Below, one piece after another: positions 1 through 9,183 of a stretch of 64,000 nucleotides of DNA (position 1 is its first letter; the number at the start of each line of letters is the position of its first letter). The stretch lies in the NCBI RefSeq assembly GCF_019453995.1, contig NZ_CP075587.1:1488001-1552000 (forward strand). Reading direction: 5' to 3'. The position numbers and the translations under genes were made by a program. Source of the stretch: Candidatus Rhabdochlamydia oedothoracis (GTDB lineage: Bacteria; Chlamydiota; Chlamydiia; Chlamydiales; Rhabdochlamydiaceae). The notes beneath the pieces are model-generated. The model was not told the DNA's origin and did no database searches. It saw nothing but the letters and a program-made list of their open reading frames with translations.

Positions 1-79
1 TACCTATTTCCTGAACAGCATGCCAAGAAGTAGGTGCTGTTTCTAAAAAAACTTTTAAATCAGCTAAAATGTGTGTCAT
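1..79 (-). CDS. M18-like aminopeptidase, N-terminal fragment at window edge
   Basis: A minus-strand frame opens with ATG at 77-79 and runs off the left edge, giving 26 residues. They contain L-K-V-F-L-E-T-A-P-T-S-W-H-A-V, which resembles the opening of M18 aspartyl aminopeptidases (F-L-x-x-S-P-T-P-F-H-A-V). That family is made of cytosolic metallopeptidases removing N-terminal acidic residues. Only the first few percent of the protein is visible, so the family call rests on this one motif. It is divergent from the MFS gene, with about 210 bp between the starts. Confidence 0.5.
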   Translation of the reverse strand, partial: MTHILADLKVFLETAPTSWHAVQEIG

Positions 80-289
80 AGAATTTTTGTTCTTTTACAT
101 TGCATTTATCTAACTTAAAATTTATATCACATGAGGTGGGATGAGAGCTATAATAATATGGCTTTTAAAAAAAGATAAAATTATAATGTTTCGAGCTGCT
201 ATCAGTCAATCTTGTTTTAAAAGAATATGACTTTAAAACATTTGTACTTTACTCTTTTTTGGAATTCAGTTTCACTCTGAAAAAAATGT

Positions 290-1507
290 ATGCGTTTATT
301 TCCTATATTATTAACTGTCTTTATCGATAGCTTAGGTTTTGGTCTGGTTTATCCGATTTTTTCTGTGTTGCTCATGAATCCTGAACAAGGATTTTTGCCT
401 CTAAATACCTCTTTAGCGCTCCGAGGCTGGTTATTTGGATTACTGGTTTCGGGTTTTTGTTTGGGGCAGTTTTTTGGTGGACCGATTTTAGGGACTTTAT
501 CTGATTATAAAGGGCGTAAAAAAATTTTATTGCTCACTCTTTGGCTTGCTGCATCTACTTATGCATTGACTGTTTTCGGAATTATTTTTGAGAGTATCGT
601 TGTCATTTTTATCTCTCGTTTATTAGGAGGAGTAGCTGCTGGTAATTGGTCTGTGGCTCAAACGATAATTGTAGATACCAGCACTGAGGAAGAAAAAACC
701 AAGAACTTTGGTTTATTGGGAATGGCATGGGGAACAGGGTTTGTTATAGGACCTTATCTAGGAGGCAAGCTTTCAGATCCTTCTATATGTGCTATTTTTA
801 ATTTGACCACCCCTTTTTGGGCGGCTTCTGTTCTTTGTTTGCTTAACATTGCTCTTTTACTTTGGAAAATGCAAGAAAGCCTGCCAGCCATTCAGTTTAC
901 AAAAATTAGCTTAGTTGCTGGTATTCATCAACTTAAGGAAGCATTTACCTCTGTTAAACTTCGTAGTTTATTCTTCATGATGTTTATTTTTTGTATCGGT
1001 TGGGGGTTTTTTACGGAATTTTGTCCTGTTTTTTTGATTCGAGAATTTCACTTTAGCGGGTCTGAAATTGCTAATTTTTATGCAAGTATTGGTTTTTGGA
1101 TTGCTTTCTGCCAAGGGCTTGTTATTCGTCCTTTCTTAAAATGGTTCTCTCCTAATTCTCTTATTTTAACTGCCTTACTTGGAATGGGTTGTACTCTAAT
1201 AATTATGGTTTTTATAAAAGTTAAATTCTTTCTTTATTGCATGCTACCAGCCCTTGCTTTTTTTGAGGCTTTGCTTTTTCCATCTGCAACGACAATTGTC
1301 TCGAACGTGAGTGATAAGCAATCGCAAGGACATATTTTAGGCATTTACAATTCAGTGCAGTGGGCGGCAATTGGCCTGACTCCTCTTTTCTCGGGTTCGT
1401 TTGTAGCCATTTATCCTTATCTTCCTTTCGTTGTGGGAGCTATGGCTATGTTTTTTGCTCTTATTGTATTTATTGCAAATAATAGACCTAAAGAACTTAT
1501 CTATTAA
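290..1507 (+). CDS. MFS drug/metabolite exporter (DHA1-like)
   Basis: This 405-residue protein is almost entirely hydrophobic and has about 12 membrane segments. Near residues 65-80 it shows the MFS signature between helices 2 and 3 (G-T-L-S-D-Y-K-G-R-K-K), and near residue 115 an R-L-L-G-G-V-A-A-G-N motif. Length and motifs fit the DHA1 group of proton antiporters, which includes tetracycline and multidrug exporters. The substrate cannot be read from sequence. It stands alone, divergent from the aminopeptidase-like gene, and an IS630 starts 18 bp after its stop. No terminator is obvious. It acts in the inner membrane. Confidence 0.8.
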   Translation: MRLFPILLTVFIDSLGFGLVYPIFSVLLMNPEQGFLPLNTSLALRGWLFGLLVSGFCLGQFFGGPILGTLSDYKGRKKILLLTLWLAASTYALTVFGIIFESIVVIFISRLLGGVAAGNWSVAQTIIVDTSTEEEKTKNFGLLGMAWGTGFVIGPYLGGKLSDPSICAIFNLTTPFWAASVLCLLNIALLLWKMQESLPAIQFTKISLVAGIHQLKEAFTSVKLRSLFFMMFIFCIGWGFFTEFCPVFLIREFHFSGSEIANFYASIGFWIAFCQGLVIRPFLKWFSPNSLILTALLGMGCTLIIMVFIKVKFFLYCMLPALAFFEALLFPSATTIVSNVSDKQSQGHILGIYNSVQWAAIGLTPLFSGSFVAIYPYLPFVVGAMAMFFALIVFIANNRPKELIY

Positions 1508-1525
1508 AAAATAATTTTTAAGATA

Positions 1526-2631
1526 TAGTGGTTCCGATTCAATCGGATAGAAAAATATTTTGTTTTGTGTTAAGCTATTGAGTATGAAAAAACTGACCCC
1601 TAGCCAGATAGCTGACTTAGAACACAAGTTAAAGCATCCAAAAGACTATTCTGAACGGAATAGGCTTTGTGTAATTTTGGGCTATGATGAGGGTATCTCA
1701 ACAAAAAATCTTGCTAAAGCACTTCGGATAAGCCCTATCACTGTTCAGGAATACCTCAGAGAATATGATTCCGAAAATAAAACTGGAAATAGCCCTCGAG
1801 GCGGTAGCAAATCAAAACTTTCACAAGACCAAACAGAGTCTCTACTAAAACACCTACAGGAAAAGACCTATCTTAAAGTCAAAGGGATCATAGCTTATGT
1901 GCATGAGCAATATGGGATAAAATATTCCCGAAGTGGCATGACAGATTGGCTCATACAGCACGGATTTGTTTATAAACGTCCTAAAAAGATTCCTGGGAAA
2001 TTAGATCCTGAAAAACAACGAATTTTCATAGAACAATATATGGTTTTAAAGGAGACCTTAAACCCTGATGAAGAGATCTATTTCATAGATGCTGTGCATC
2101 CTGAACATCAGTCCCAAGCCGTATGTGGATGGATCAAAAAAGGCGTTCAAAAGACTTTGCAGACATCCGGGAAACAATTGCGATTGCATTTTGCTGGAGC
2201 TCTTTGCCTGACAGGAATGAAGATTTTTACAGAGGAATATAAGACAGTTGATGCCGATGCAATGCTCGATTTTTTCAAGAAGCTAGAAAAACAGACAGAG
2301 GCTCGAATTATTCATGTAATTTTGGATAATGCGAGATCAAACAAAAATAAGAAACTAGAAGAGTTTCTGATGTCTTCTAGGATTAAAGTGCACTATCTCC
2401 CTCCTTATTCGCCGAATTTGAATCCTATTGAACGCTTGTGGAAGATCTTAAAGGAAAAGAAGGTATACAATCGATATTACGAAACGTCGGTGACTTTTTT
2501 TCAGGCAATTAGAGGATTCTTCTTAGAAGAGATACCGAAAATAACAGATATTTTGAAATGTAGGATAAACGACAAGTTTCAAGTCGTTGACTTAAATCCC
2601 ATTAAGCTAGCCGTTTGAATCGGCACTAGTA
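1526..2631 (+). mobile_element. IS630-family insertion sequence, complete copy 1
   Basis: The element is 1106 bp and is flanked by TA on both sides (1524-1525 and 2632-2633), the duplication typical of IS630/mariner elements. Left end TAGTGGTTCCGATTCAATCG and right end (reverse complement) TACTAGTGCCGATTCAAACG are imperfect inverted repeats. A second full copy of the same length lies at 36996-38101. Damaged copies lie at 17716-18715, 30962-31145 and 31316-32112, and a mini-derivative at 55998-56100. The right-hand TA is shared with the end of a MITE that starts at 2634. Confidence 0.9.
1584..2618 (+). CDS. IS630-family transposase
   Basis: From the ATG at 1584 this is a 344-residue protein; a TTG start 24 bp upstream is possible but less likely. 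The N-terminal third has two helix-turn-helix-type segments (around N-L-A-K-A-L-R-I-S-P-I-T-V and S-R-S-G-M-T-D-W-L). The C-terminal half is a DDE integrase-fold domain with Y-F-I-D-A-V-H-P-E-H, I-L-D-N-A-R-S-N-K-N and the closing P-P-Y-S-P-N-L-N-P-I-E-R-L-W motif. All three acidic positions are present and the frame is unbroken, so this copy could be active. It differs from the copy at 37054-38088 by a handful of residues. Confidence 0.92.
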   Translation: MKKLTPSQIADLEHKLKHPKDYSERNRLCVILGYDEGISTKNLAKALRISPITVQEYLREYDSENKTGNSPRGGSKSKLSQDQTESLLKHLQEKTYLKVKGIIAYVHEQYGIKYSRSGMTDWLIQHGFVYKRPKKIPGKLDPEKQRIFIEQYMVLKETLNPDEEIYFIDAVHPEHQSQAVCGWIKKGVQKTLQTSGKQLRLHFAGALCLTGMKIFTEEYKTVDADAMLDFFKKLEKQTEARIIHVILDNARSNKNKKLEEFLMSSRIKVHYLPPYSPNLNPIERLWKILKEKKVYNRYYETSVTFFQAIRGFFLEEIPKITDILKCRINDKFQVVDLNPIKLAV

Positions 2632-2651
2632 TATACTAGCTTGATTTCAAA

Positions 2652-3791
2652 AGTCTTTTCAAGTTTGAAGTGCACAGAAGAATTAAAAAAAGAATAGGCA
2701 GGCGATGAAAGAATCTCTATTGTGATTTTTAACAATCAAACACAAGGAGAGACCTTGCCTAAAGGCTACCATCACCTAACCTATGACCAAAGATGTCAGA
2801 TTTATATTTTAAAAGCTAGAGGAGATACATCTAGCTCAATAGCAAACATTCTAAAAGTTCATCATAGCACTATTAGTAGGGAACTTAAGAGAAATAAAGG
2901 GCAACGAGGATACCGTCATCAGCAAGCTCAAGAAAAAGCATTTCTTAGAAAAAATTCTCAGCCCAATAAAAAAATGACTCCTCAAATAGTTACCCGTATT
3001 GAAGAAAAAATCAAGTTGCAATGGAGCCCTATACAAATATCCGGATGGCTTAAAAGACATGGTAAAGAACATGTTAGTCATGAGACCATCTATAATCATA
3101 TCTGGAAAGATAAACGACAGGGAGGACAGCTTTATAGAGAGCTCCGTCATCGAGGGAAAAAATATAACAAGCAGAGAAAGGGAGCTTCTGGAAGAGGGAA
3201 CATGCCTGGTCGTATAGATATTAAGCAACGGCCTTGTATTGTAGAAAAAAAGACTCGTTTAGGAGACTGGGAACTAGATACAGTCATAGGGGCAGGACAT
3301 AAAGGCGTAATTGTATCAATGGTAGAAAGAACTTCCAAGCTAACTAAGCTCGCCAAAGTTTCTCATAAAACTGCAGAGGAAGTAAGTCAAGCGTTAATTG
3401 AACAACTTAAACCTATCAAAGATTTTGTACACACATTAACAGCAGACAACGGAAAAGAATTTGCCTATCACCAAATGGTTAGTTTCGAGCTAGAGACAGA
3501 CTTCTACTTTGCAACGCCCTACCATTCTTGGGAAAGAGGCTTAAATGAGCATACAAACGGACTAGTTAGGCAATATTTTCCTAAAACACAAAGCTTTTTA
3601 GATACGACTTCCAAGGATATAGAAAGGGTGGAAACTTTACTAAATAACAGACCTAGAAAGGCTCTCAACTTCGAAACTCCACTAGAAGTGTTTACGAGAT
3701 TATCTACAAACATGCTATGCTCGGGTGCACAATAGATGTTTTTTCAAGTATTTATATGTTCTTTTTTGTGCACTTCAAGGTTGAAAGGGCC
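2652..3791 (+). mobile_element. IS30-family insertion sequence, copy 1
   Basis: The element is 1140 bp. Its limits come from comparison with the copy of identical length at 52422-53561 and from the MITE it interrupts. The ends are imperfect inverted repeats: AGTCTTTTCAAGTTTGAAG on the left and, reversed, GGCCCTTTCAACCTTGAAG on the right, both followed by TGCACA. A 3-bp AAA duplication flanks it (2649-2651, 3792-3794), in line with the short duplications of IS30 elements. Confidence 0.9.
2722..3735 (+). CDS. IS30-family transposase
   Basis: The protein has 337 residues and starts at a GTG; an in-frame stop at 2695 and the absence of an in-frame ATG leave little choice. The N-terminus has the IS30 helix-turn-helix (Y-H-H-L-T-Y-D-Q-R, then I-A-N-I-L-K-V-H-H-S-T-I-S-R-E-L). 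The catalytic core follows: G-D-W-E-L-D-T-V-I-G, T-A-D-N-G-K-E-F and a downstream glutamate in R-G-L-N-E-H-T-N-G-L. The reading frame is intact and its protein is identical to that of the copy at 52478-53491, so both may be active. Confidence 0.92.
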   Translation: MIFNNQTQGETLPKGYHHLTYDQRCQIYILKARGDTSSSIANILKVHHSTISRELKRNKGQRGYRHQQAQEKAFLRKNSQPNKKMTPQIVTRIEEKIKLQWSPIQISGWLKRHGKEHVSHETIYNHIWKDKRQGGQLYRELRHRGKKYNKQRKGASGRGNMPGRIDIKQRPCIVEKKTRLGDWELDTVIGAGHKGVIVSMVERTSKLTKLAKVSHKTAEEVSQALIEQLKPIKDFVHTLTADNGKEFAYHQMVSFELETDFYFATPYHSWERGLNEHTNGLVRQYFPKTQSFLDTTSKDIERVETLLNNRPRKALNFETPLEVFTRLSTNMLCSGAQ

Positions 3792-4003
3792 AAATTAAGA
3801 ATTGCATAACTAGGTTTTTTTGAAAAAACTGCTCTTTCTTGCAAGAAGATGTTATCTTTTTTTATAAAAATGTTTATACATTCAAACTCTTAATTTGAAT
3901 GCAAACGAGTATAGTAGTTCTGTTCTTTCTTGAATTAGAGCTCAAAGTATGCTACCCTCTTTACTTAAAAGAATAAAAAAACCATTTTATCTGTAAAGTA
4001 GCG

Positions 4004-4032
4004 TTTAAGCTTTGCTTTAACAAAAATACAAT
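4004..4032 (+). promoter_or_regulatory. candidate sigma66-type promoter of the UPF0158 gene
   Basis: TTTAAG at 4004-4009, then 17 bp, then TACAAT at 4027-4032, placed 21 bp before the ATG at 4054. The -10 is good and the -35 is weak. The resulting leader would be very short. Confidence 0.35.
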
Positions 4033-4053
4033 GGCGATTTAAGAGGTTTATCA

Positions 4054-5148
4054 ATGTCAAAATATCCACAGGCACAAAATCCACTTTTGCTCCGGTATCA
4101 CCGTCTAATGGATGCTTTTGCTAAATCAGATGACGAGCGTGATTTTTATCTAGATAAGGTAGAAGGGTTTATTGTTTATGTCGATTTAGATAAAGGAGAA
4201 AAAGAATTAGCTGATCTTGACAAAGAGATTAGCATCCATAATAAACGCTACGCGCTTTTACCAAAAATGACTTTCTATGAGACAAAAAAGTTTATGGAAG
4301 GATTTATTAATGAAAAAGTGTATGACATCGATACTAAAGAAAAGCTGCTGGACATTATTCAATCTAGAGAAGCTCGCGATAATTTTTTGGAATTCATTTA
4401 TGATCATCACACGGAACTAGAGAAGTGGCAGCAATATTATGTAGAGCGCTCTCGTATTCGTATTATCGAGTGGTTGCGTCTTCAGGAAATCTTATTTGTA
4501 TTTGAAGAAGATTTAGATTTAAATAAAAATATGATGGAGAAGTTAAAGCGATATTTATTTGACATGAAGGTCTCCAAAGACATAGCAGCTGTGAGAGAAG
4601 CTTTATATGTAAAAGCAAAAACCTATTATTCAAATGAAGCACTAAATCCTCGTCCTAAACGTGGACGTCCTCCTAAACAAGTTGCTAAAGTAGAAGTAGA
4701 GCCACAGGTAACCGTTGATATGTATACAATGGTTCCTTCTTCCTGTCGAACCTTTTTATATTTGCCAGATATTACCAATGCTGCAAGTATTACTTTTTCT
4801 GCTAAATTTGATACGGAAGCGCAACTACTCGCTAGCCTTAGAGGAAGTTCTCGTATTAAAGTGGATACTAAATTGCAAGCACTTTCAGAAAGACTGGAAT
4901 CATTGCGCCATTTATCCACGCGGCTAATCACTACAGCAGATAGTTCTAGTTTAGCCGAACAAGGCATTAAACACTTAAAACAGATTCCCGAAGCTACAGT
5001 CTCTGCACCAATAGAAAATAAGAAAAGTTCTATTTCGGAGGTTGTTAAAGATTTGCTACCTTCTCGAAAAAAATCTGCAGATCCAGCAAAGAAAAAGGGT
5101 GAGATAAAGACAGTGACACAGATCCGCAAACAGCATAGAAAAGGGTAA
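4054..5148 (+). CDS. UPF0158 family protein (chlamydial CT429-type)
   Basis: This 364-residue protein closely resembles the chlamydial UPF0158 family as I remember it. Recognisable parts are the opening N-P-L-L-L-R-Y-H-R-L-M-D-A-F, the block E-R-D-F-Y-L-D-K-V-E-G-F, and the run Y-Y-V-E-R-S-R-I-R-I-I-E-W-L near residue 130. Near residue 200 there is an AT-hook-like N-P-R-P-K-R-G-R-P-P-K-Q, which suggests contact with DNA or RNA. The last 40 residues are rich in lysine and serine. No biochemical function is established for the family. The gene sits 9 bp before the E1 dehydrogenase start, so the two are probably cotranscribed. Confidence 0.82.
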   Translation: MSKYPQAQNPLLLRYHRLMDAFAKSDDERDFYLDKVEGFIVYVDLDKGEKELADLDKEISIHNKRYALLPKMTFYETKKFMEGFINEKVYDIDTKEKLLDIIQSREARDNFLEFIYDHHTELEKWQQYYVERSRIRIIEWLRLQEILFVFEEDLDLNKNMMEKLKRYLFDMKVSKDIAAVREALYVKAKTYYSNEALNPRPKRGRPPKQVAKVEVEPQVTVDMYTMVPSSCRTFLYLPDITNAASITFSAKFDTEAQLLASLRGSSRIKVDTKLQALSERLESLRHLSTRLITTADSSSLAEQGIKHLKQIPEATVSAPIENKKSSISEVVKDLLPSRKKSADPAKKKGEIKTVTQIRKQHRKG

Positions 5149-5157
5149 GAGTTGAAA

Positions 5158-7179
5158 ATGACGCAGCAACTTTTTTGCCAAGGTCTGACAAGAGCCATGA
5201 AAACTTTAGAAGTGATTTATCGAACGCGATTTGCCGATGAAAAAATGAAAAAGTTGATTCGCCAAAATAAAGGTGGCACATTTCATTTATGTACTGCAGG
5301 ACACGAAATGGTAGGAGCTGTGGCTGCATCAGCATTGATCCCAGGCAAGGATTGGGGGCTAGCGTATTATCGCGACCGAGGTTTTGCAATAGGAATTGGT
5401 TGTACTCTCACAGAAATTATTGCAGCTTCCTTAGCGCGTGATATACCGCATCATTCCTCTGGGCGTATGATGCCGGAGCATTTTTCTCATAAAGAGTTTC
5501 GTTTGCCTTGTCAATCCAGTTGTGTAGGATCTCAATTTTTACAAGCTGTAGGCGTTGCAAAGGCAAGGCAACTCCTTAAAGAGGATGATGTTGTTTATGT
5601 GTCTGCTGGAGATGGAGCTACTTCTCAAGGAGACTTTCACGAAGCGTTAAATTTTTCCCTTTTACACAAACTAGGGGTTATTTTTGTTATTCAAGATAAT
5701 GGGTTTGCGATTTCTGTTCCTATAAAAGATCAAACAGCAGGAGGCTCTATCGCCTATATGGCAGAAGGCTATCCAGGTCTTTCTATTTTTGATGTTGATG
5801 GTGGAGATTACGAAGAACTCACCAAAGCATTTGATACAGCTGTGCAAAAAGCTAGAGGTGCTCAAGGGCCAAGTCTTATTGTAGCCAAAGTTCCTCGAAT
5901 AGGCCCTCATAGCAGTAGCGATGACCAAAATAAATATAGAACAATAAAATGCATTGCAAGCGATCAAGCAAAAGATATTTTGCCTCGTATGGAAAACCAT
6001 CTTGTAGGGCTTGGAGTTTCTATCGATGAAATGCAAAAAATGAAAAATCGTTGTTTTGAAGAAGTGGAAAAGGCCGCAGTAGAAGCGGATCAAATTCCTT
6101 TTCCCATTGCAGACACAGCAGCCGATCATGTTTTTAAAAAGAGTGTGATAGAAGATTTTCAATTGCAAAAAACCTCTAAATGTCCGTTAGAGAGCATTGT
6201 AATGATGGATGGATTAAACCATGCTTTAGACGAAGAAATGCAATATGATTCCAACGTTGTTGTTTTTGGTCAAGATGTGGCTCATGGGAAGGGAGGAGTA
6301 TTTGGAATTACCCGTAAGTTAACAGAAAAATATGGAAGTTCTCGCTGCTTTAATTCGCCTCTTGCAGAGTCTAGTATTATAGGAGTTGCTTTGGGAATGT
6401 CGATAGCAGGAATTCGTCCTGTTGTAGAGATTCAATTTGCAGATTACATGTGGACGGGCGTTAATCAACTTTTTAATGAGTTATCTAGCTTTCATTATCG
6501 TTCTAATGCAGAGTGGCATTGCCCTGTGGTCATTCGCATGCCATATGGCGGATACATTCAAGGAGGCCCTTATCATTCACAGAGCGTTGAGGCTATTCTT
6601 GCTCATATTCCAGGATTAAAAGTAGTCATTCCCAGTAATGCGGCTGATGCAAAAAGACTCTTAAAAATGGCTATTCGCGATCCTAATCCTGTTGTGTTTC
6701 TTGAACACAAAGCTCTTTATCGTCAAAGGGTTTTCTGTGCTAGCCCCGAGCCTTCAGAAGAAGAATTACAAGCCTTTGGCATAGCTAAATACGTTCGGAA
6801 GGGAGCGGATTTAACAGTTGTTTGTTGGGGAATGATGGTTTTTATGGCTTCTCAAATTGCAGATCGTCTCTTGCAAGATGGGATTTCTATAGAAGTTATT
6901 GACTTGAGAACTCTAGTTCCTCTTGATCTTGATCTAATTGTGCAATCTATTAAAAAAACCGGTAAATTACTCATTGCTCATGAAGCTGTTCGTACTTGTG
7001 GTTTTGGTGCTGAAATTGCAGCTCTTATAGCAGAAGAGGCTTTTGATTTACTAGATGCGCCTATTAAGCGTGTTACAGCAAAGGATTGCCCCGTTCCTTA
7101 TTGTAAGCGGTTAGAAGATGCTGTATTGCCTCAAATAGAAGATTTAGAGCAGGCTATACATCAACTTGCTCGGTTTTAA
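5158..7179 (+). CDS. 2-oxo acid dehydrogenase E1, alpha-beta fusion (BKD/PDH type)
   Basis: This single chain carries both halves of a thiamine-diphosphate-dependent E1 enzyme, which decarboxylates a 2-oxo acid and passes the acyl group to a lipoyl E2. Residues ~1-330 are the alpha part, with the ThDP motif G-D-G-A-T-S-Q-G-D-F-H-E ending at D-N-G. Residues ~345-673 are the beta part (N-S-P-L-A-E-S, V-E-I-Q-F-A-D-Y, P-Y-G-G-Y-I-Q-G-G-P-Y-H-S-Q-S). Chlamydiae carry such a fusion (CT340-like), often annotated as pyruvate or 2-oxoisovalerate dehydrogenase; the substrate is not decided here. I chose the ATG at 5158 over the TTG at 5152 because AAGGGTAAGAG lies just upstream. Confidence 0.88.
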   Translation: MTQQLFCQGLTRAMKTLEVIYRTRFADEKMKKLIRQNKGGTFHLCTAGHEMVGAVAASALIPGKDWGLAYYRDRGFAIGIGCTLTEIIAASLARDIPHHSSGRMMPEHFSHKEFRLPCQSSCVGSQFLQAVGVAKARQLLKEDDVVYVSAGDGATSQGDFHEALNFSLLHKLGVIFVIQDNGFAISVPIKDQTAGGSIAYMAEGYPGLSIFDVDGGDYEELTKAFDTAVQKARGAQGPSLIVAKVPRIGPHSSSDDQNKYRTIKCIASDQAKDILPRMENHLVGLGVSIDEMQKMKNRCFEEVEKAAVEADQIPFPIADTAADHVFKKSVIEDFQLQKTSKCPLESIVMMDGLNHALDEEMQYDSNVVVFGQDVAHGKGGVFGITRKLTEKYGSSRCFNSPLAESSIIGVALGMSIAGIRPVVEIQFADYMWTGVNQLFNELSSFHYRSNAEWHCPVVIRMPYGGYIQGGPYHSQSVEAILAHIPGLKVVIPSNAADAKRLLKMAIRDPNPVVFLEHKALYRQRVFCASPEPSEEELQAFGIAKYVRKGADLTVVCWGMMVFMASQIADRLLQDGISIEVIDLRTLVPLDLDLIVQSIKKTGKLLIAHEAVRTCGFGAEIAALIAEEAFDLLDAPIKRVTAKDCPVPYCKRLEDAVLPQIEDLEQAIHQLARF

Positions 7180-7552
7180 TCGGTCTCTTTTTTCTACAAG
7201 GACGAATCTGTGGCTTTTTTATTTGTTGAGATGTTTTAACCTTTTGAGCTAGATGCTCAATTAATCGTGCATTCAATTGGCCAAATTCTTTGAGTTTATT
7301 TTCTATTTGATTTAAAGGATTGGCTTTTTTTGTAAGAGTCTGTGGCTTTTTGTCTTTTTCTAATAATTCATGCATATGCATTAGACGTGCCATTAAACTT
7401 TCTTGTGTCTTTTGTAATGCTTGTACTTCAGATGTAAATAATGCATTGAATGAAATGCGATTAATTATGTCTGCATTTTCAATTAATTGATCCAATGTTT
7501 GATCAATATCAGCTAAAATTTCTTCTCCTGTACTTAGCATTGCTTCCCTCAT
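7154..7552 (-). CDS. small basic coiled-coil protein, unknown function
   Basis: I do not recognise this 132-residue protein. It is helical and charged, with heptad-like stretches at residues ~10-70 and ~85-110 and a very basic tail (R-P-C-R-K-K-R-P-I-K). No signal peptide or membrane segment is visible. It is convergent with the E1 gene and overlaps its 3' end by 26 bp. Codon use and composition look like the neighbours, so I take it as a real gene. The basic tail could bind nucleic acid, but that is a guess. Confidence 0.6.
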   Translation of the reverse strand: MREAMLSTGEEILADIDQTLDQLIENADIINRISFNALFTSEVQALQKTQESLMARLMHMHELLEKDKKPQTLTKKANPLNQIENKLKEFGQLNARLIEHLAQKVKTSQQIKKPQIRPCRKKRPIKTEQVDV

Positions 7553-7775
7553 TTTGTATTGTTTTTAGCCTAATATACATCTAATTAAATTAGTGTTCTT
7601 AGTTTTTATAAAACAATTTTTCTTAATTTTGTCAATTAATAAAAAAATTTTTTGCTTGTTTATTTTGTAAAAAATTACTTGATAAATCTTATTTTATTTT
7701 TCAGTCTAAAAAAATTAGATATAACAATCTTTTAAAATAGGGTAGTCCTAAACATGTAAAGCTCGGAATTAACAG

Positions 7776-8694
7776 TAGACCTCTTTCAAAACCCATTAAC
7801 ATAGCTCCAGATTATAAATGCCCGCAATTAGATTGAACCGAAGACCAAACCTTTTTCGTCTATTTCTATAACGATCAGCTAAAATTTTGAATCGCTTAAG
7901 CAGACCAATAGCATTTTCATTAATTACACGTTCTTTGGAAAGGAATTGATTATTTTTTTTGTCTTGTTTTGTTAAAGGATTTTTCTTGCTTCTTCTTTTA
8001 GGCATTTGGGTTTTAGCATGAAGCTTTTTAAGTCCTCAATACCCTCCATCTGTTAGAAGGTTTATTTCGGAATGAAACTTGATTTTAGAATCCTTAAATA
8101 TCCTAAAATCATGTCTTCTACCTTTGGAAAAAAAGGTACAAATAATCTTTTTTGTGTCCTTGCTCATTACAAGCTGCATCTTTAAGGTGTGCCTTTTCTT
8201 CTTCCCTGAGTAAAAATGTTTTTGTTTTTTTTAGGGCTCTCTATGGGTGTTTCTGTGGCATCTATTAAAATAACATCATATTCCATATCGCTTTTTAATA
8301 GCTCTTTACGTCCAAGCAGTGCAAATAGGGGATGTTTTATCAGGGTGTATTCTACCCATTTTATTGTTTTATAAGCTGTACTTTCACTGATATTATAGCT
8401 CTGGCTTATATGAAAATAGGTTCTATACTCTCTTAGATACTCTAAGGTCATCAGTAACATGTCTTCTATTTTTAATTTATTGACGCGGCCTCCTCGGGCT
8501 TTTTTCTCTTTGTGACTTATCTTCCAAAATCAAGCTCATTTAATCAAATGTGCTACGTTTTACTCCGGTTAATCTTCGGAATTTCTCGTTGTCTAAACTT
8601 TTTGCTTTTTCAAATTTCATCATGCCCTTACGTATTTTTAAGGGCATTATTTTATACAAGGGCTTTTTTATTTCCTAGTTTTGAAAGAGCTCTA
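7776..8694 (-). mobile_element. IS5-family element type B, defective copy 1
   Basis: This ~919-bp element is bounded by TAGACCTCTTTCAAAAC and, inverted at the other end, TAGAGCTCTTTCAAAAC. The transposase on the minus strand is of the IS5 group ending in R-Y-R-N-R-R-K-R-F-G-L-R-F-N-L-I-A-G-I-Y-N. It is broken at least three times: an extra base near 8520 relative to the copy at 55065-55982, a frameshift after D-A-T-E-T-P-I-E-S-P-K-K near 8220, and an in-frame TGA in the D-G-G-Y motif near 8040. The last two defects are shared with the 55-kb copy. Confidence 0.8.
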
Positions 8695-9033
8695 GTTATA
8701 ATCGCAGATGAAGTACATGATCATTCCTATGTGATTCACAAGCTTTTTACTGCAACTAAAATGCATAAAGAAATAGTTCCTAATTATGTAAATCAAAACT
8801 TTACAATAGGCGCTCCGAATCAAACTTGGGTGTCAGATATCAGTTATATAGCTACTCGTGAAGGATGGCTATATTTAGCAGTTGTGCTAGATCTGTTTTC
8901 AAGAAAAATTGTTGGATTCTCTATGAGTAGCAGGATGCAAACAGATCTTGTTAAACGTGCATTACAGCAAGCTATTATGAATAGAAATCCAGAAAGAGGC
9001 TTTATTCACCATTCTGATCGTGATTCTCAATAG
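8695..9033 (+). pseudogene. IS3-family transposase (OrfB) fragment
   Basis: The frame carries the central integrase core of an IS3/IS150-type transposase: W-V-S-D-I-S-Y-I, then [11 protein letters not shown], then F-I-H-H-S-D-R. The first two catalytic aspartates are present. The frame stops right after D-S-Q, where G-S-Q-Y is expected, so the third acidic residue and the C-terminus are gone. The N-terminus is cut by the neighbouring IS5 end at 8694. A shorter shard of the same element lies at 34150-34205, inverted. Confidence 0.75.
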
Positions 9034-9183
9034 ATTTCTTTCATAACCCCTTATTTTAAAGCTTTCATTTATAGATTCCTATCTTAACAAAAGCATTTCC
9101 AGCTATATCGCTTAAACAATCATACTCTCATGGATTAAAATACTTTAAAATTTTAGATTGCTTATTGGTTATGCAAGAGATCT

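Larger units (their letters stand above)
2634..3911. mobile_element. 134-bp MITE (family M1) split by IS30
   Basis: The two halves, 2634-2651 and 3792-3911, join into one copy of the MITE found whole at 36860-36993 and 57432-57565. The ends are inverted repeats (TACTAGCTTGATTTCAAA and, at the other end, TACTCGTTTGCATTCAAATT). The IS30 lies exactly between the halves, with AAA repeated on each side. There is no coding capacity. The interior has short palindromes such as TCTTGCAAGA. The left end shares its flanking TA with the IS630 that ends at 2631. Confidence 0.85.

Noticed and set aside
1352-1627. Minus-strand frame across the MFS gene end and the IS630 start
   Set aside because: It spans an IS boundary and has no recognisable features.
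2851-3228. Antisense frames within the IS30 elements (also 52985-53362)
   Set aside because: They are shadows of the transposase gene, repeat exactly in both copies and show no family features.
5671-6168. Minus-strand 165-residue frame inside the E1 fusion gene
   Set aside because: Shadow of a well-conserved gene; composition is not protein-like.
8512-8694. N-terminal 60 residues of the frame 8512-9033
   Set aside because: This part is the antisense of the type B IS5 end; only the portion after 8694 is IS3 transposase.
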